Source of the DNA: an uncultured beta proteobacterium
Lineage (GTDB): Bacteria > Pseudomonadota > Gammaproteobacteria > Burkholderiales > SG8-39
Length of the DNA stretch: 7,603 nt
NCBI GenBank assembly: GCA_902826155.1
Contig: CADEDU010000042.1
Coordinates: forward strand, 19,564 to 27,166
Reading direction: 5' to 3'
Shown: positions 1 through 6,204 of the stretch, piece after piece
Position numbering within the stretch: position 1 is the stretch's first letter
Layout of the letters: each line of letters begins with the position of its first letter
Notes under the pieces: model-generated
The model's input: the letters and a program-made list of their open reading frames with translations, nothing else
Databases searched by the model: none
Told to the model about the DNA's origin: nothing
Position numbers and translations under genes: made by a program

Positions 1-524
1 CCCAGGTCGATCTTGGTGATCACCAGCCGATCGGCGACGGCGACCTGCTTCATCGCCTCGCTCATTGTCGCCAGCGAGTTCGCCCCGTTCACACAATCGA
101 CCAGCGTGACCACGCCGTCGAGCCGGTAGTGCGTCGCCAGCATCGTGTCGCTCACCAGCGAATGCATGATCGGTGCCGGATCGGCCAGGCCACTGGTTTC
201 GATGAACACGCGATCGAAATCGATGACCTCGCCGGCACGCCGCTTGATGAACAGCTCGCGCAGCGTCTCCTGCAGATCGGTCCGCACCGCGCAGCACAGG
301 CAGCCGTTGGCCAGCAAAGTCATCGACTCGGTGGAATCGGCCAACAGCGCGTGGTCGATGCCGACCTCGCCGAACTCGTTCACGATCACCGCCGCCCGGT
401 TCATATCCGGATGGCGCAACAGTCTGGAGAGCAGCGTGCTCTTGCCGCTACCCAGAAAGCCGGTGATGATCGTGATCGGGATGCGGCCGGCGAACGGATC
501 GCGGCCGCCGCCAGCCTGACTCAC
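1..524 (-). CDS. COG0523 / CobW-type G3E GTPase, putative metallochaperone (3' end outside window)
   Basis: I read 174 codons on the minus strand from a GTG at 524-522; the C-terminus lies beyond the left edge. Motifs appear in the order of the G3E family: Walker A GFLGSGKS (residues 22-29), the metal-switch segment NEFGE (49-53), the metal-binding CxCC motif C75-L-C-C78, ETSGLADP (109-116, Walker B region) and the guanine-specificity motif TKID (170-173). The family hydrolyses GTP to insert or move Zn, Co or Fe for client metalloproteins in the cytoplasm. The GTG overlaps the stop of the upstream propeller gene as GTGA, implying translational coupling. The specific subfamily (CobW, YjiA, ZigA, nitrile hydratase activator) cannot be set without the C-terminal domain. 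The family call is very secure; the GTG start is likely, since the preceding in-frame codons offer no better start. Confidence 0.93.
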   Translation of the reverse strand, partial: MSQAGGGRDPFAGRIPITIITGFLGSGKSTLLSRLLRHPDMNRAAVIVNEFGEVGIDHALLADSTESMTLLANGCLCCAVRTDLQETLRELFIKRRAGEVIDFDRVFIETSGLADPAPIMHSLVSDTMLATHYRLDGVVTLVDCVNGANSLATMSEAMKQVAVADRLVITKIDL

Positions 525-1771
525 ACGGTCATCTCGAGCACGTAGACGCCGCCGATGTGGCGATCGACCGCGAACAGCAGGCGCCGATCGTCGACATAGC
601 AGTCGTTGATCTGGATCGCCCCGCTGGGGGCCATGCGGGGCGCGGCCGGCACGTAGTACGCGATCTCCTGCGGCTGGTACGGGTTGCTGGTATCGAACGC
701 GCGCACGCCGCCGTTGAAGAACGTACCGACCACGATCGTGTCGGAACGCCACGAAGTCTCCACCGGCAGGTTCTCATGCAGGTTGTGCGCGCCGTAGCGA
801 CCGCCGCGTTTGCCGAACTGCTCGATCGAAGGCAGCGGGAAGGTCGAGATCGGCTGCAGGTTGGTCTCCACCCGCGCATCGACCACGCGCACGAGCTTGG
901 GCCAGTCCACGCCGAGATCCTGCGTACATTCGTCCGCCACGATCAGCAGATCGCGTGAGAGCAGCGGCATGCAGGTGTGGCAAAAGCCGTTGAACGGCGG
1001 CGAGTAGTTCCAGTTGCTCACCAGCCGGGGCTGACTCTTGTTACTGATGTCGAGGATCACTGCGCCGCCGTCGATGTAGCCGATGTAGGCGCGATCGGGG
1101 CGCTCGGGATAGATGTTGGCGTTGTGGACGCGAAAACCGGTGTCGAATGGCTTGGGCATGCGCGCGGGCGGCGGTGCCGAGTCGCCCTTGCGTGTACCCG
1201 GATACCACCAGCGGCCCGCTTCCACCGGCTTCGATGGATTGCGAACGTCGACGATCATGTAGCACTGGTCATCGCTCGGATGGGTGGGCTCGAAATCCGC
1301 CGCGCCGCTGGCCATGTGCACGAACTGGCCATCGACGAACCACACGCAGTGCACGCCGCGCGAATGCGGCCCGGAGCGATCGAAGTGCGAGATCAGCTTC
1401 GGCGCTTCCGGCGTGGAGATGTCGAACAGATCGAAGCCGGCCGGCTTCATGCCGACGTTCTTGGTCTGGTAGGCCACGCACATCGTGTCGCCCACGACGT
1501 CGAGCGAGTTGGAGCGCACGTTCGCATGCGGCAGTTCGGTCTGCACCACCTGCTTCAGATTCTTCGGATCGGTGACATCCACCGCAGTGAAGTTCTTCGG
1601 CGCCGATTCGTGCGCGAGCCACAGGATGCGCCGGCCATCCTTGGTCTTCTGCATCGCCATGCCCTCGCCCACGCCGCCGAAGCCCGACAGTTCGTGCTGC
1701 GAAATGAGCTTCATGTTCCAGGCCAGGGCCTGATCCGCCCTGCCTGCCGCGCCGCCAAAGGTCGTTGCCAT
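521..1771 (-). CDS. LVIVD-repeat beta-propeller protein, His-rich, cytoplasmic, unknown function
   Basis: The product has 416 residues. Repeated units end in a 'V-D-(I/V/T)-x-(N/D)-P-x-x-P' pattern: VDVTDPKNLKQV (64-75), FDISTPEAPKLI (116-127), VDVRNPSKPVEAG (174-186), LDISNKSQPRLV (240-251), VVDARVETNLQPI (296-308) and FDTSNPYQPQEI (359-370). This is the LVIVD-type repeat, which folds as a beta-propeller, here about six blades. Histidines recur in conserved-looking loops: GPHSRGVH (H136, H141), RVHN (H216), CHTC (H265) and AHNLHE (H329, H332). They may form a metal site on the propeller axis (inference). I start at ATG 1771 because a GAGAAGA Shine-Dalgarno (1781-1787) sits 9 bases upstream. 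The open frame extends 81 codons further, but that stretch has poor composition. No signal peptide or membrane segment is seen. It forms an operon with the G3E GTPase and is divergent from the amidohydrolase. Confidence 0.85.
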   Translation of the reverse strand: MATTFGGAAGRADQALAWNMKLISQHELSGFGGVGEGMAMQKTKDGRRILWLAHESAPKNFTAVDVTDPKNLKQVVQTELPHANVRSNSLDVVGDTMCVAYQTKNVGMKPAGFDLFDISTPEAPKLISHFDRSGPHSRGVHCVWFVDGQFVHMASGAADFEPTHPSDDQCYMIVDVRNPSKPVEAGRWWYPGTRKGDSAPPPARMPKPFDTGFRVHNANIYPERPDRAYIGYIDGGAVILDISNKSQPRLVSNWNYSPPFNGFCHTCMPLLSRDLLIVADECTQDLGVDWPKLVRVVDARVETNLQPISTFPLPSIEQFGKRGGRYGAHNLHENLPVETSWRSDTIVVGTFFNGGVRAFDTSNPYQPQEIAYYVPAAPRMAPSGAIQINDCYVDDRRLLFAVDRHIGGVYVLEMTV

Positions 1772-1780
1772 GTGTAGAGG

Positions 1781-1787
1781 TCTTCTC
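1781..1787 (-). promoter_or_regulatory. Shine-Dalgarno of the propeller gene
   Basis: GAGAAGA on the minus strand lies 9 bases before ATG 1771-1769. It decides this start over the much longer upstream open frame, whose possible starts lie in the divergent intergenic region. Confidence 0.55.
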
Positions 1788-1917
1788 GTTGTGGGATGAG
1801 ACGTCGGTGGAAGACACGAGGGTAACGGCGCGCATAGCGAAGTGCAACGGCGCGCGAACGGCGGCTCGATCCTGCACCTAACGGATCGTGCTGGCAGGTC
1901 GTACGGACGCGCACAAG

Positions 1918-1941
1918 CCGCGCGTATGATGCCTCGCGCGG
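1918..1941. repeat. Perfect 7-bp inverted repeat around the -10-like box
   Basis: CCGCGCG (1918-1924) and CGCGCGG (1935-1941) are exact reverse complements separated by 10 bases that contain TATGAT. Its position would suit an operator blocking a promoter. However, the arms are simple GC alternation, which arises easily in a GC-rich genome. Confidence 0.4.
1925..1930 (+). promoter_or_regulatory. Candidate -10 box for the amidohydrolase gene
   Basis: TATGAT matches the sigma-70 -10 consensus at 5 of 6 bases and lies 63 bases before the ATG. The matching -35 region (around 1902-1907, TACGGA) is poor, so the promoter may need an activator or be fortuitous. The box sits in the loop of the CCGCGCG/CGCGCGG palindrome (1918-1941). 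Confidence 0.3.
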
Positions 1942-1984
1942 AGCACGTCGCTTCTGTTGAGCACTCACGCGTCACCAACAAAAC

Positions 1985-1990
1985 GAGGAG
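1985..1990 (+). promoter_or_regulatory. Shine-Dalgarno of the amidohydrolase
   Basis: GAGGAG is followed by ACC and the ATG at 1994. The match to the anti-SD is strong, although the 3-base spacing is short. It supports this start, which also places the Tat motif at a normal depth from the N-terminus. Confidence 0.65.
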
Positions 1991-1993
1991 ACC

Positions 1994-3517
1994 ATGACCA
2001 CCCTTCCCGATCACGATCCATCAGCGCGTCTTCATCCCGACGACTGCGCGTGCTGTACTCCTGCGCTTTCGCGCCGCGGATTTCTGCGTGCTGCCGCGCT
2101 TGGTGCCGTTGCCACACCCGTACTGACGAGCATGTCAGCGTGCGCCACCGGCGCAGGCGCCGAGTCGATCACGGCTGGCCAGCCGATTCTCATCAAAGGC
2201 GGCTGCGTGTTGTCGCTCGATCGCGGCATTGGCGATTTCGAACAGGCCGACGTGCTGGTCGAAGGCTCGAAGATCGCGGCGGTGCGCCCCAACATTGCGG
2301 CGCCGAACGCGGCGGTCATCGACGCGCGCAATACCATCGTCATGCCAGGGTTCGTCGACACGCACCGTCATATGTGGCAAGGCATCCTGCGCAACATCCT
2401 GCCCGATGGCTCGCTGCAGGACTACATTCGCGTGGTGCAACGCATGGTTGGTCAGGCCTATACGCCCGACGACGTCTACGCGGGCAATCTGTCGAGCGCG
2501 CTCGGTTGCATCGATGTGGGCGTGACCACGGTGCTCGACTGGTCGCACATCCACATGACGCCCGCGCACACCGACGCGGCGATCAAAGGCTTGCAGGAAT
2601 CGGGCGTGCGCGCGGTGTTCGCCTACGGTACGCCGCAGCACGAATCGGGTGACTGGACCAAAGCGCCGAACCATCGATTCCCCGGTGACATCGCCCGCCT
2701 GCGCAAGCAGTTCTTTTCCTCCGAGGACCAGCTGCTTACGTTGTTCCTGGCCTCACCGGGCGGCACGCCCGAGGCGATCCTGCCCACGTGGCGAGCCGCG
2801 CGCGACGTCGGTGCGCGAATCACCATCCACGTCGGCGTGGGCGAGTTCGGCCGCAATGCGCTGCTCGAACGCCTGCACAAGATCGAGCCGCTGCGTTCGG
2901 ACACGACCTACATCCACTGCTGCACGCTCAACGACACCGAGTGGAAACTGATCCGCGATTCGGGCGGCACGGTGTCGATTGCCGGGTACGTCGAGACGCT
3001 GATGGGTCACGGCAATCCACCCACGCAGAAGGCGATCGACTTCGGCGTGCGTCCCAGCCTGAGCGTGGATGTCGAAACCTCGGTGCCGAACGATTTCTTC
3101 ACGCAGATGCGCACCGTACTGTCGCTGCAGAAGAATGAAGTCTGGGCACGGCGGCTCGCCGGTCAGAAGGACGCAGGCCGCTTCCTCACCGCGCGCGAAG
3201 TGCTGGAGTTCGCCACCATCGAAGGCGCCAAGGCCAATGGTCTGGAGCGCAAGGTCGGGTCGCTCACGCCGGGCAAGGAGGCCGACATCATCCTGCTGCG
3301 TACCGATCGGCTAAACGTGATGCCGATGAACAACGCCGTCGGCGCAGTGGTAACCAGCATGGGCCCGCAGAACGTCGACACGGTGCTGATCGGCGGCAGG
3401 ATCAAGAAGCGCCACGGCGAACTGCTGGGCGTGGACATGGCGCGTATCACGCGCGTGCTCGACGCGGCACGCGAACGGGCGCTGGCCAACGGCAAATACC
3501 CGCGCAACCGGGTATAG
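1994..3517 (+). CDS. Tat-exported amidohydrolase (cytosine deaminase / ATZ-TRZ chlorohydrolase-like)
   Basis: The product has 507 residues. The N-terminus has a twin-arginine signal, SRRGFLRAAALG (26-37), then a hydrophobic stretch ending TSMSAC50. That resembles a degenerate lipobox, so the mature protein may be a periplasmic lipoprotein. A C-A-C-C cluster (18-21) precedes the signal. The catalytic domain is a COG0402-type TIM barrel: VDTHRHMWQG carries the metal-binding H124-x-H126, HVGVGE gives H279 and E284, IHCC gives H308, and SVDVETS gives D359. A C-terminal beta-sandwich segment follows (LTPGKEADIILL, 424-435; VLIGGRIKK, 464-472). The family hydrolyses C-N bonds, deaminating or dechlorinating N-heterocycles such as cytosine, guanine or triazines; the substrate here is unknown. 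Family relatives are mostly cytoplasmic, so the export signal is notable. AGGAG (1986-1990) lies just before the ATG. Confidence 0.9.
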   Translation: MTTLPDHDPSARLHPDDCACCTPALSRRGFLRAAALGAVATPVLTSMSACATGAGAESITAGQPILIKGGCVLSLDRGIGDFEQADVLVEGSKIAAVRPNIAAPNAAVIDARNTIVMPGFVDTHRHMWQGILRNILPDGSLQDYIRVVQRMVGQAYTPDDVYAGNLSSALGCIDVGVTTVLDWSHIHMTPAHTDAAIKGLQESGVRAVFAYGTPQHESGDWTKAPNHRFPGDIARLRKQFFSSEDQLLTLFLASPGGTPEAILPTWRAARDVGARITIHVGVGEFGRNALLERLHKIEPLRSDTTYIHCCTLNDTEWKLIRDSGGTVSIAGYVETLMGHGNPPTQKAIDFGVRPSLSVDVETSVPNDFFTQMRTVLSLQKNEVWARRLAGQKDAGRFLTAREVLEFATIEGAKANGLERKVGSLTPGKEADIILLRTDRLNVMPMNNAVGAVVTSMGPQNVDTVLIGGRIKKRHGELLGVDMARITRVLDAARERALANGKYPRNRV

Positions 3518-3526
3518 CAACCGGGT
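3496..3526 (+). repeat. Hairpin and 13-base tandem duplication across the amidohydrolase stop codon
   Basis: ATACCCG (3496-3502) and CGGGTAT (3509-3515) form a perfect 7-bp stem with a 6-base loop, ending at the TAG stop (3515-3517). In addition GCAACCGGGTATA (3504-3516) is followed directly by GCAACCGGGTCTA (3517-3529), a 12-of-13 match. No U-run follows the hairpin, so it is at best a weak transcription end signal. It may equally be a byproduct of a small slippage duplication that created or moved the stop. Confidence 0.5.
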
Positions 3527-3638
3527 CTAACTAGCGGCCGCCGTGGCGTGCGTATCGCTGCAACGCGCTGCGGCGGAATCTCTGTGCGTCGCTCAAGTTG
3601 TCGCAGCGAAGCCGCACCGTCAGATCAAGCCGGAACGA
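3518..3638. other. Convergent intergenic spacer
   Basis: These 121 bases separate the 3' ends of the amidohydrolase (plus) and the Bug receptor (minus). The only symmetry I see is CGCTGCG (3566-3572) against CGCAGCG (3602-3608), with a 29-base loop. There is no T-run on either strand and no credible small gene. A rho-dependent or weak bidirectional terminator is possible but not demonstrated. Confidence 0.4.
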
Positions 3639-4625
3639 TTAGTCCGCCTTCAAGCCGGCAAGCTTGACCAGCTTGCTCATGCGCTCGAAATCCTGTTTGA
3701 TGAATTCGGTGAACTCTGCCGGCGTGGTGCCGCGCGGTTCGGCGCCCTGATTGACCAGTTGCTCCCTCATCTCGGGCAGTGCAAGGGTTTTCATCATCGC
3801 CGCATGGACGCGTTCCACGACCGTGTTCGAGGTGCCCTTGGGTACGAGCACTCCATACCAGCTGGCGGCGTTGTATTCCGGGTAGCCCGATTCAGCCACG
3901 GTCGGCACATCGGGCAGCGTTGGTGACCGCGTGGCACTGCCGACTGCAATTGGCCGCAGCCGACCGCCACGAACGTGCGACAACGGCGCTGAAAGAGGCG
4001 TGAACGACCATTGCGCTTCGCCCGATATCACCGCACCGACCGACTGGCCTGCCCCCTTGTACGGCACATGTACCGCGCGCGCCGCCGTGATCGAGTTGAA
4101 CAGCAATCCGGCGAGATGGCTGGCCGAGCCGATTCCAGCTGAGGCCATGTTGAGCTGATCCGGTTTCTCCTGCATGAGCGCCACCAGTTCCTTCACGGTG
4201 GTTGCCTTCACGGCGTTGTTGACCACCAGCAGATTCTGGCCGATGGCGAACAGCGAGATCGGCACGAAGTCGGCGAGGGTGTCGTAGGCGAGCTTCTTGT
4301 AGGTGTGCGGTGCGATAGTCAGCCATGCGGATGCACCTAACAGCAGCGAATAGCCGTCCGGTGCCGACTTTGCGGCGGCCTCGGCGCCGATGATGCCGCC
4401 GGCACCGGCACGATTGTCGATCACCACCGACTGACCCAGCGCTTCGGCGAACTTGTGGGCGAACACCCGGCCGAGCACATCCGAGGCGGCGCCCGGCTGC
4501 TGCGGGACGATGAGGCGAACGGGTTTGTTCGGATAATCGTCGGTGGTCTGCGCGTGCGCCGCACTGACACCCGCTGCTAGCACGAGAGCCAGACCTGCAC
4601 GCCTTGCCGTCGTCCAACCATTCAT
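3639..4625 (-). CDS. Bug/TctC-family tripartite tricarboxylate-type solute-binding receptor
   Basis: The product has 328 residues, the usual length for the family. A Sec signal peptide (basic ARR at 7-9, hydrophobic core 10-20) probably ends at AHA25 before Q26. The mature start YPNKPVRLIVP (31-41) is a Bug hallmark, as are PGAASD (44-49), VVIDNRAGAGG (67-77), the PDGYSLL segment (89-95), VHVPYKG (185-191), LPDVPTVAESG (237-247) and WYGVLVPKGT (256-265). The protein binds a small carboxylated ligand in the periplasm. The TctA/TctB permease genes are absent here, as is common for orphan Bug receptors. Start ATG 4625 has a GAGGAGG Shine-Dalgarno 8 bases upstream. The gene sits 49 bases after the JAMM gene on the same strand, so read-through is possible, but a functional link to the Ubl operon is unlikely. 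The ligand is unknown. Confidence 0.95.
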   Translation of the reverse strand: MNGWTTARRAGLALVLAAGVSAAHAQTTDDYPNKPVRLIVPQQPGAASDVLGRVFAHKFAEALGQSVVIDNRAGAGGIIGAEAAAKSAPDGYSLLLGASAWLTIAPHTYKKLAYDTLADFVPISLFAIGQNLLVVNNAVKATTVKELVALMQEKPDQLNMASAGIGSASHLAGLLFNSITAARAVHVPYKGAGQSVGAVISGEAQWSFTPLSAPLSHVRGGRLRPIAVGSATRSPTLPDVPTVAESGYPEYNAASWYGVLVPKGTSNTVVERVHAAMMKTLALPEMREQLVNQGAEPRGTTPAEFTEFIKQDFERMSKLVKLAGLKAD

Positions 4626-4633
4626 GACATGAC

Positions 4634-4640
4634 CCTCCTC
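4634..4640 (-). promoter_or_regulatory. Shine-Dalgarno of the Bug receptor
   Basis: GAGGAGG on the minus strand is 8 bases before ATG 4625-4623 and is one of the strongest ribosome binding sites in the window. An out-of-frame ATG at 4630-4628 meets a stop two codons later, so it is not the start. Confidence 0.75.
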
Positions 4641-4674
4641 ACGCTTGAAATATTCGACTCACCTGCGCGAACAA

Positions 4675-5310
4675 TCATAGACCGATCGAAGCGCTGCTGA
4701 TCGTGGTGCGGTCGAGTTCAAGGGCGTCGGGGCCGAGATAGCACCGTTCGATCGACGCCGCGTCGGTGGCGAACGGATCGATCACCCAGCCGACGCTATA
4801 GGCGTGCGCGAAGAACGCACGCTGCGTGCGCCGGTCGGTACCGCTGAAGAACGCGCCCAGGTGCGGATGGCTGTGATACCAGCCCACCACGAGCCGACCG
4901 TCGCGCAATCGCTCGCGCGCCTTGGTCCATACCGAAGTGCCCAGTTGCAGTGAGATGGCGGTACTCGCGTAGTCGTCGCCGGGCAAAGCTTCGAGTACGC
5001 GTACCACGGCGACCGTTTCACTGGCGCCGGCCGCAGTGGCATGCGTGAATGCGTCGCCGATAAGCAACCCGCCAAGCTCGGATTCGCTGCCTCGGAGATG
5101 GGCGAAGACCTGCTCGCGCATGGTCTGACCGATGATCAGCAAAGGAAGCGCCTCGCGGCGCTGCTCCAGTGCGGCGGCGATCCGCAGCACATCGGACACC
5201 GACTCACCACGATAGAGCGCAGTGATCGGTTTGGGGCCGACCTCGGCCGGTTGTTCGCGCCATTGGATCGCGGCCACGTTCAGGTGCTCGCGGTGAACGT
5301 GTGTGCGCAT
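4675..5310 (-). CDS. JAB/JAMM (MPN+) metalloprotease, predicted Ubl deconjugase/processing peptidase
   Basis: From ATG 5310 the product has 211 residues. The JAMM zinc site is complete: E78 in ESELGGLLIG, then H146-S-H148-P-x6-S156-x2-D159 in HSHPHLGAFFSGTD. In this family the two His and the Asp bind Zn while Glu activates water. These enzymes cut after the C-terminal Gly of ubiquitin-like proteins or remove them from targets. No membrane segment or signal is seen. About 60 residues precede the MPN core and I do not recognise them. The chosen ATG overlaps the E2 stop (5282-5280) by 31 bases. A GTG at 5277-5275, just past that stop, is an alternative start (200 residues), and neither has a clear Shine-Dalgarno. 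The gene ends the operon E1-Ubl-E2-JAB. The family call is secure; the start is uncertain. Confidence 0.93.
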   Translation of the reverse strand: MRTHVHREHLNVAAIQWREQPAEVGPKPITALYRGESVSDVLRIAAALEQRREALPLLIIGQTMREQVFAHLRGSESELGGLLIGDAFTHATAAGASETVAVVRVLEALPGDDYASTAISLQLGTSVWTKARERLRDGRLVVGWYHSHPHLGAFFSGTDRRTQRAFFAHAYSVGWVIDPFATDAASIERCYLGPDALELDRTTISSASIGL

Positions 5311-5915
5311 TGCGGACAATGCACCGTCCCAGATTTGCCGGCAGGCAGGCGCAAGCGGGTCGTACAGCGTGGGCACGGCACCAGGACGCGATCGTCCGGC
5401 GCTCGCGGCTCTTGCCAACGCACGCTCGGGTTCGTCGATTCGACCGCCTGCAATTCAACGCGGTCGGTGGGAAACGCATCGGGATGCTGCGCCGCCACGC
5501 GCTGGTACCAGTGCATGGCCTCGCCGTTCGCCGCCGACTGCAGATTGAGCAGCAGCGGATCGAACGTCAGCAATCGGGCGATGCGTTGCACGAACAGATC
5601 CATGCCCTCGCTCGCCAGCCACTTCGCGCCCAGGCACACCAAGCCCGATGCGAACACGTTCGGATGGAAGATCGGCGTGGTCACGAGCGCGGCGGGCGGC
5701 TGGAACGGATAGCGCGCTCCCAGATCGATCACGACGCGCGAGGCCGGCTGTTTGACGCGCGGATATTCGCGCGAGCCGACCGTGAAGTAGCGCAGGTCGA
5801 TCACGTAGCGATCGGGTCGCGCATCTTCCAGCACCGAGATCTTGCCGTCCGAGCTTTGCGCGAGCGAACGCAAACGCGCCAGGTCGGCGGCGCGGCGCAC
5901 GGCGCTTACCGACAT
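5280..5915 (-). CDS. E2-like ubiquitin-conjugating enzyme with C-terminal zinc ribbon
   Basis: The product has 211 residues. The UBC fold is recognisable: the beta-strand region RYVIDLRYFTV (36-46), YPFQPPAALVTTPIFHPN (69-86) with the YPxxPP and HPN (84-86) signatures, then catalytic C94 in GLVCLGAKW. The spacing from HPN to Cys equals that of eukaryotic E2s, so the enzyme looks active and thioester-forming. A helix-rich segment (105-145) follows. After it comes an extra module, C181-PR-C184...C200-PQ-C203, a compact zinc ribbon absent from a minimal E2 and possibly a target- or partner-binding element. I chose ATG 5915, 25 bases after the Ubl stop; the open frame extends 23 codons further but would run back into the Ubl gene. 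The 3' end overlaps the start of the JAMM gene. Confidence 0.93.
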   Translation of the reverse strand: MSVSAVRRAADLARLRSLAQSSDGKISVLEDARPDRYVIDLRYFTVGSREYPRVKQPASRVVIDLGARYPFQPPAALVTTPIFHPNVFASGLVCLGAKWLASEGMDLFVQRIARLLTFDPLLLNLQSAANGEAMHWYQRVAAQHPDAFPTDRVELQAVESTNPSVRWQEPRAPDDRVLVPCPRCTTRLRLPAGKSGTVHCPQCAHTFTAST

Positions 5916-5940
5916 GCCTGTCCCGTCGCTGCGTGATCGA

Positions 5941-6201
5941 TCAGCACCAACCCGCGACGAGCACCGGCTGGACTTCGAGCACATCCCCCTCCTTCACCTT
6001 GGAGCGGTCCAGCACCTCATGCGGCGCTAGCGCCATCCCGGTCGTGACGTTGACGAGCGTGTAATCGGTGTCGGCCGGCAGCGCCCAGTTGTCGACGGCC
6101 GACTGGACGACCTCGCTGCCCGTACTGGTGCCGGCGATAGTGATCTCGGCCTTGCGGGTCTGATCGGCAGTACGCACGATGAGTCGGGTGTCGTCGGCCA
6201 T
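5941..6201 (-). CDS. Ubiquitin-like beta-grasp protein, conjugation substrate of the operon
   Basis: The product has 86 residues, a typical single-domain ubiquitin-like size. The layout fits a beta-grasp: two N-terminal strands (RLIVRTA at 6-12, AEITIAG at 18-24), a helix (GSEVVQSAVDNWAL, 28-41), a strand (YTLVNVTTG, 47-55) and a last strand after the EGD turn (VLEVQPVLVAG, 74-84). The chain ends A83-G84-W85-C86 rather than in GG, so G84 could be exposed by removing two residues, plausibly by the JAMM enzyme in the same operon (inference). No Lys is near the tail. Sequence similarity to ubiquitin itself is low. The call rests on size, predicted fold and position between E1 and E2 genes. The start is firm: GGAGG lies 8 bases upstream, and the ATG is 3 bases after the E1 stop. 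YukD/EsaB-type Ubl is the main alternative family. Confidence 0.85.
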   Translation of the reverse strand: MADDTRLIVRTADQTRKAEITIAGTSTGSEVVQSAVDNWALPADTDYTLVNVTTGMALAPHEVLDRSKVKEGDVLEVQPVLVAGWC

Positions 6202-6204
6202 CGC

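Larger units (their letters stand above)
1772..1993. promoter_or_regulatory. Divergent intergenic region between propeller and amidohydrolase genes
   Basis: These 222 bases separate two outward-facing genes and must hold both promoters. On the minus strand, TTGCAC (1842-1847) and TACCCT (1819-1824) are 17 bases apart, each matching 3 of 6 consensus bases, so this is a weak candidate for the propeller-GTPase operon. On the plus strand a good -10-like TATGAT is described separately. No regulator gene lies in the window, and no recognisable riboswitch or large hairpin is seen. Confidence 0.4.

Noticed and set aside
129..545. Plus-strand open frame near the left edge
   Set aside because: It is the shadow of the G3E GTPase, whose Walker A, CxCC and TKxD motifs read on the minus strand.
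1772..2014. 81-codon N-terminal extension of the propeller gene
   Set aside because: It runs through the divergent promoter region and into the amidohydrolase start. It has Arg/Cys/Pro-rich shadow-like composition, and a Shine-Dalgarno precedes the internal ATG 1771.
3530..3545. ACTAGCGGCCGC, resembling a cloning-site or NotI junction
   Set aside because: A single GCGGCCGC is expected by chance in GC-rich DNA and no vector sequence adjoins it.
3566..3608. CGCTGCG/CGCAGCG as a bidirectional terminator
   Set aside because: The loop is 29 bases, the stem is only 7 bp, and no T-run follows on either strand.
4626..4674. Promoter or terminator between the JAMM and Bug genes
   Set aside because: The AT-richer AATATTTC stretch gives only half matches to -10/-35 elements at poor spacing, and there is no hairpin with a T-run. 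Only the Shine-Dalgarno is supported.
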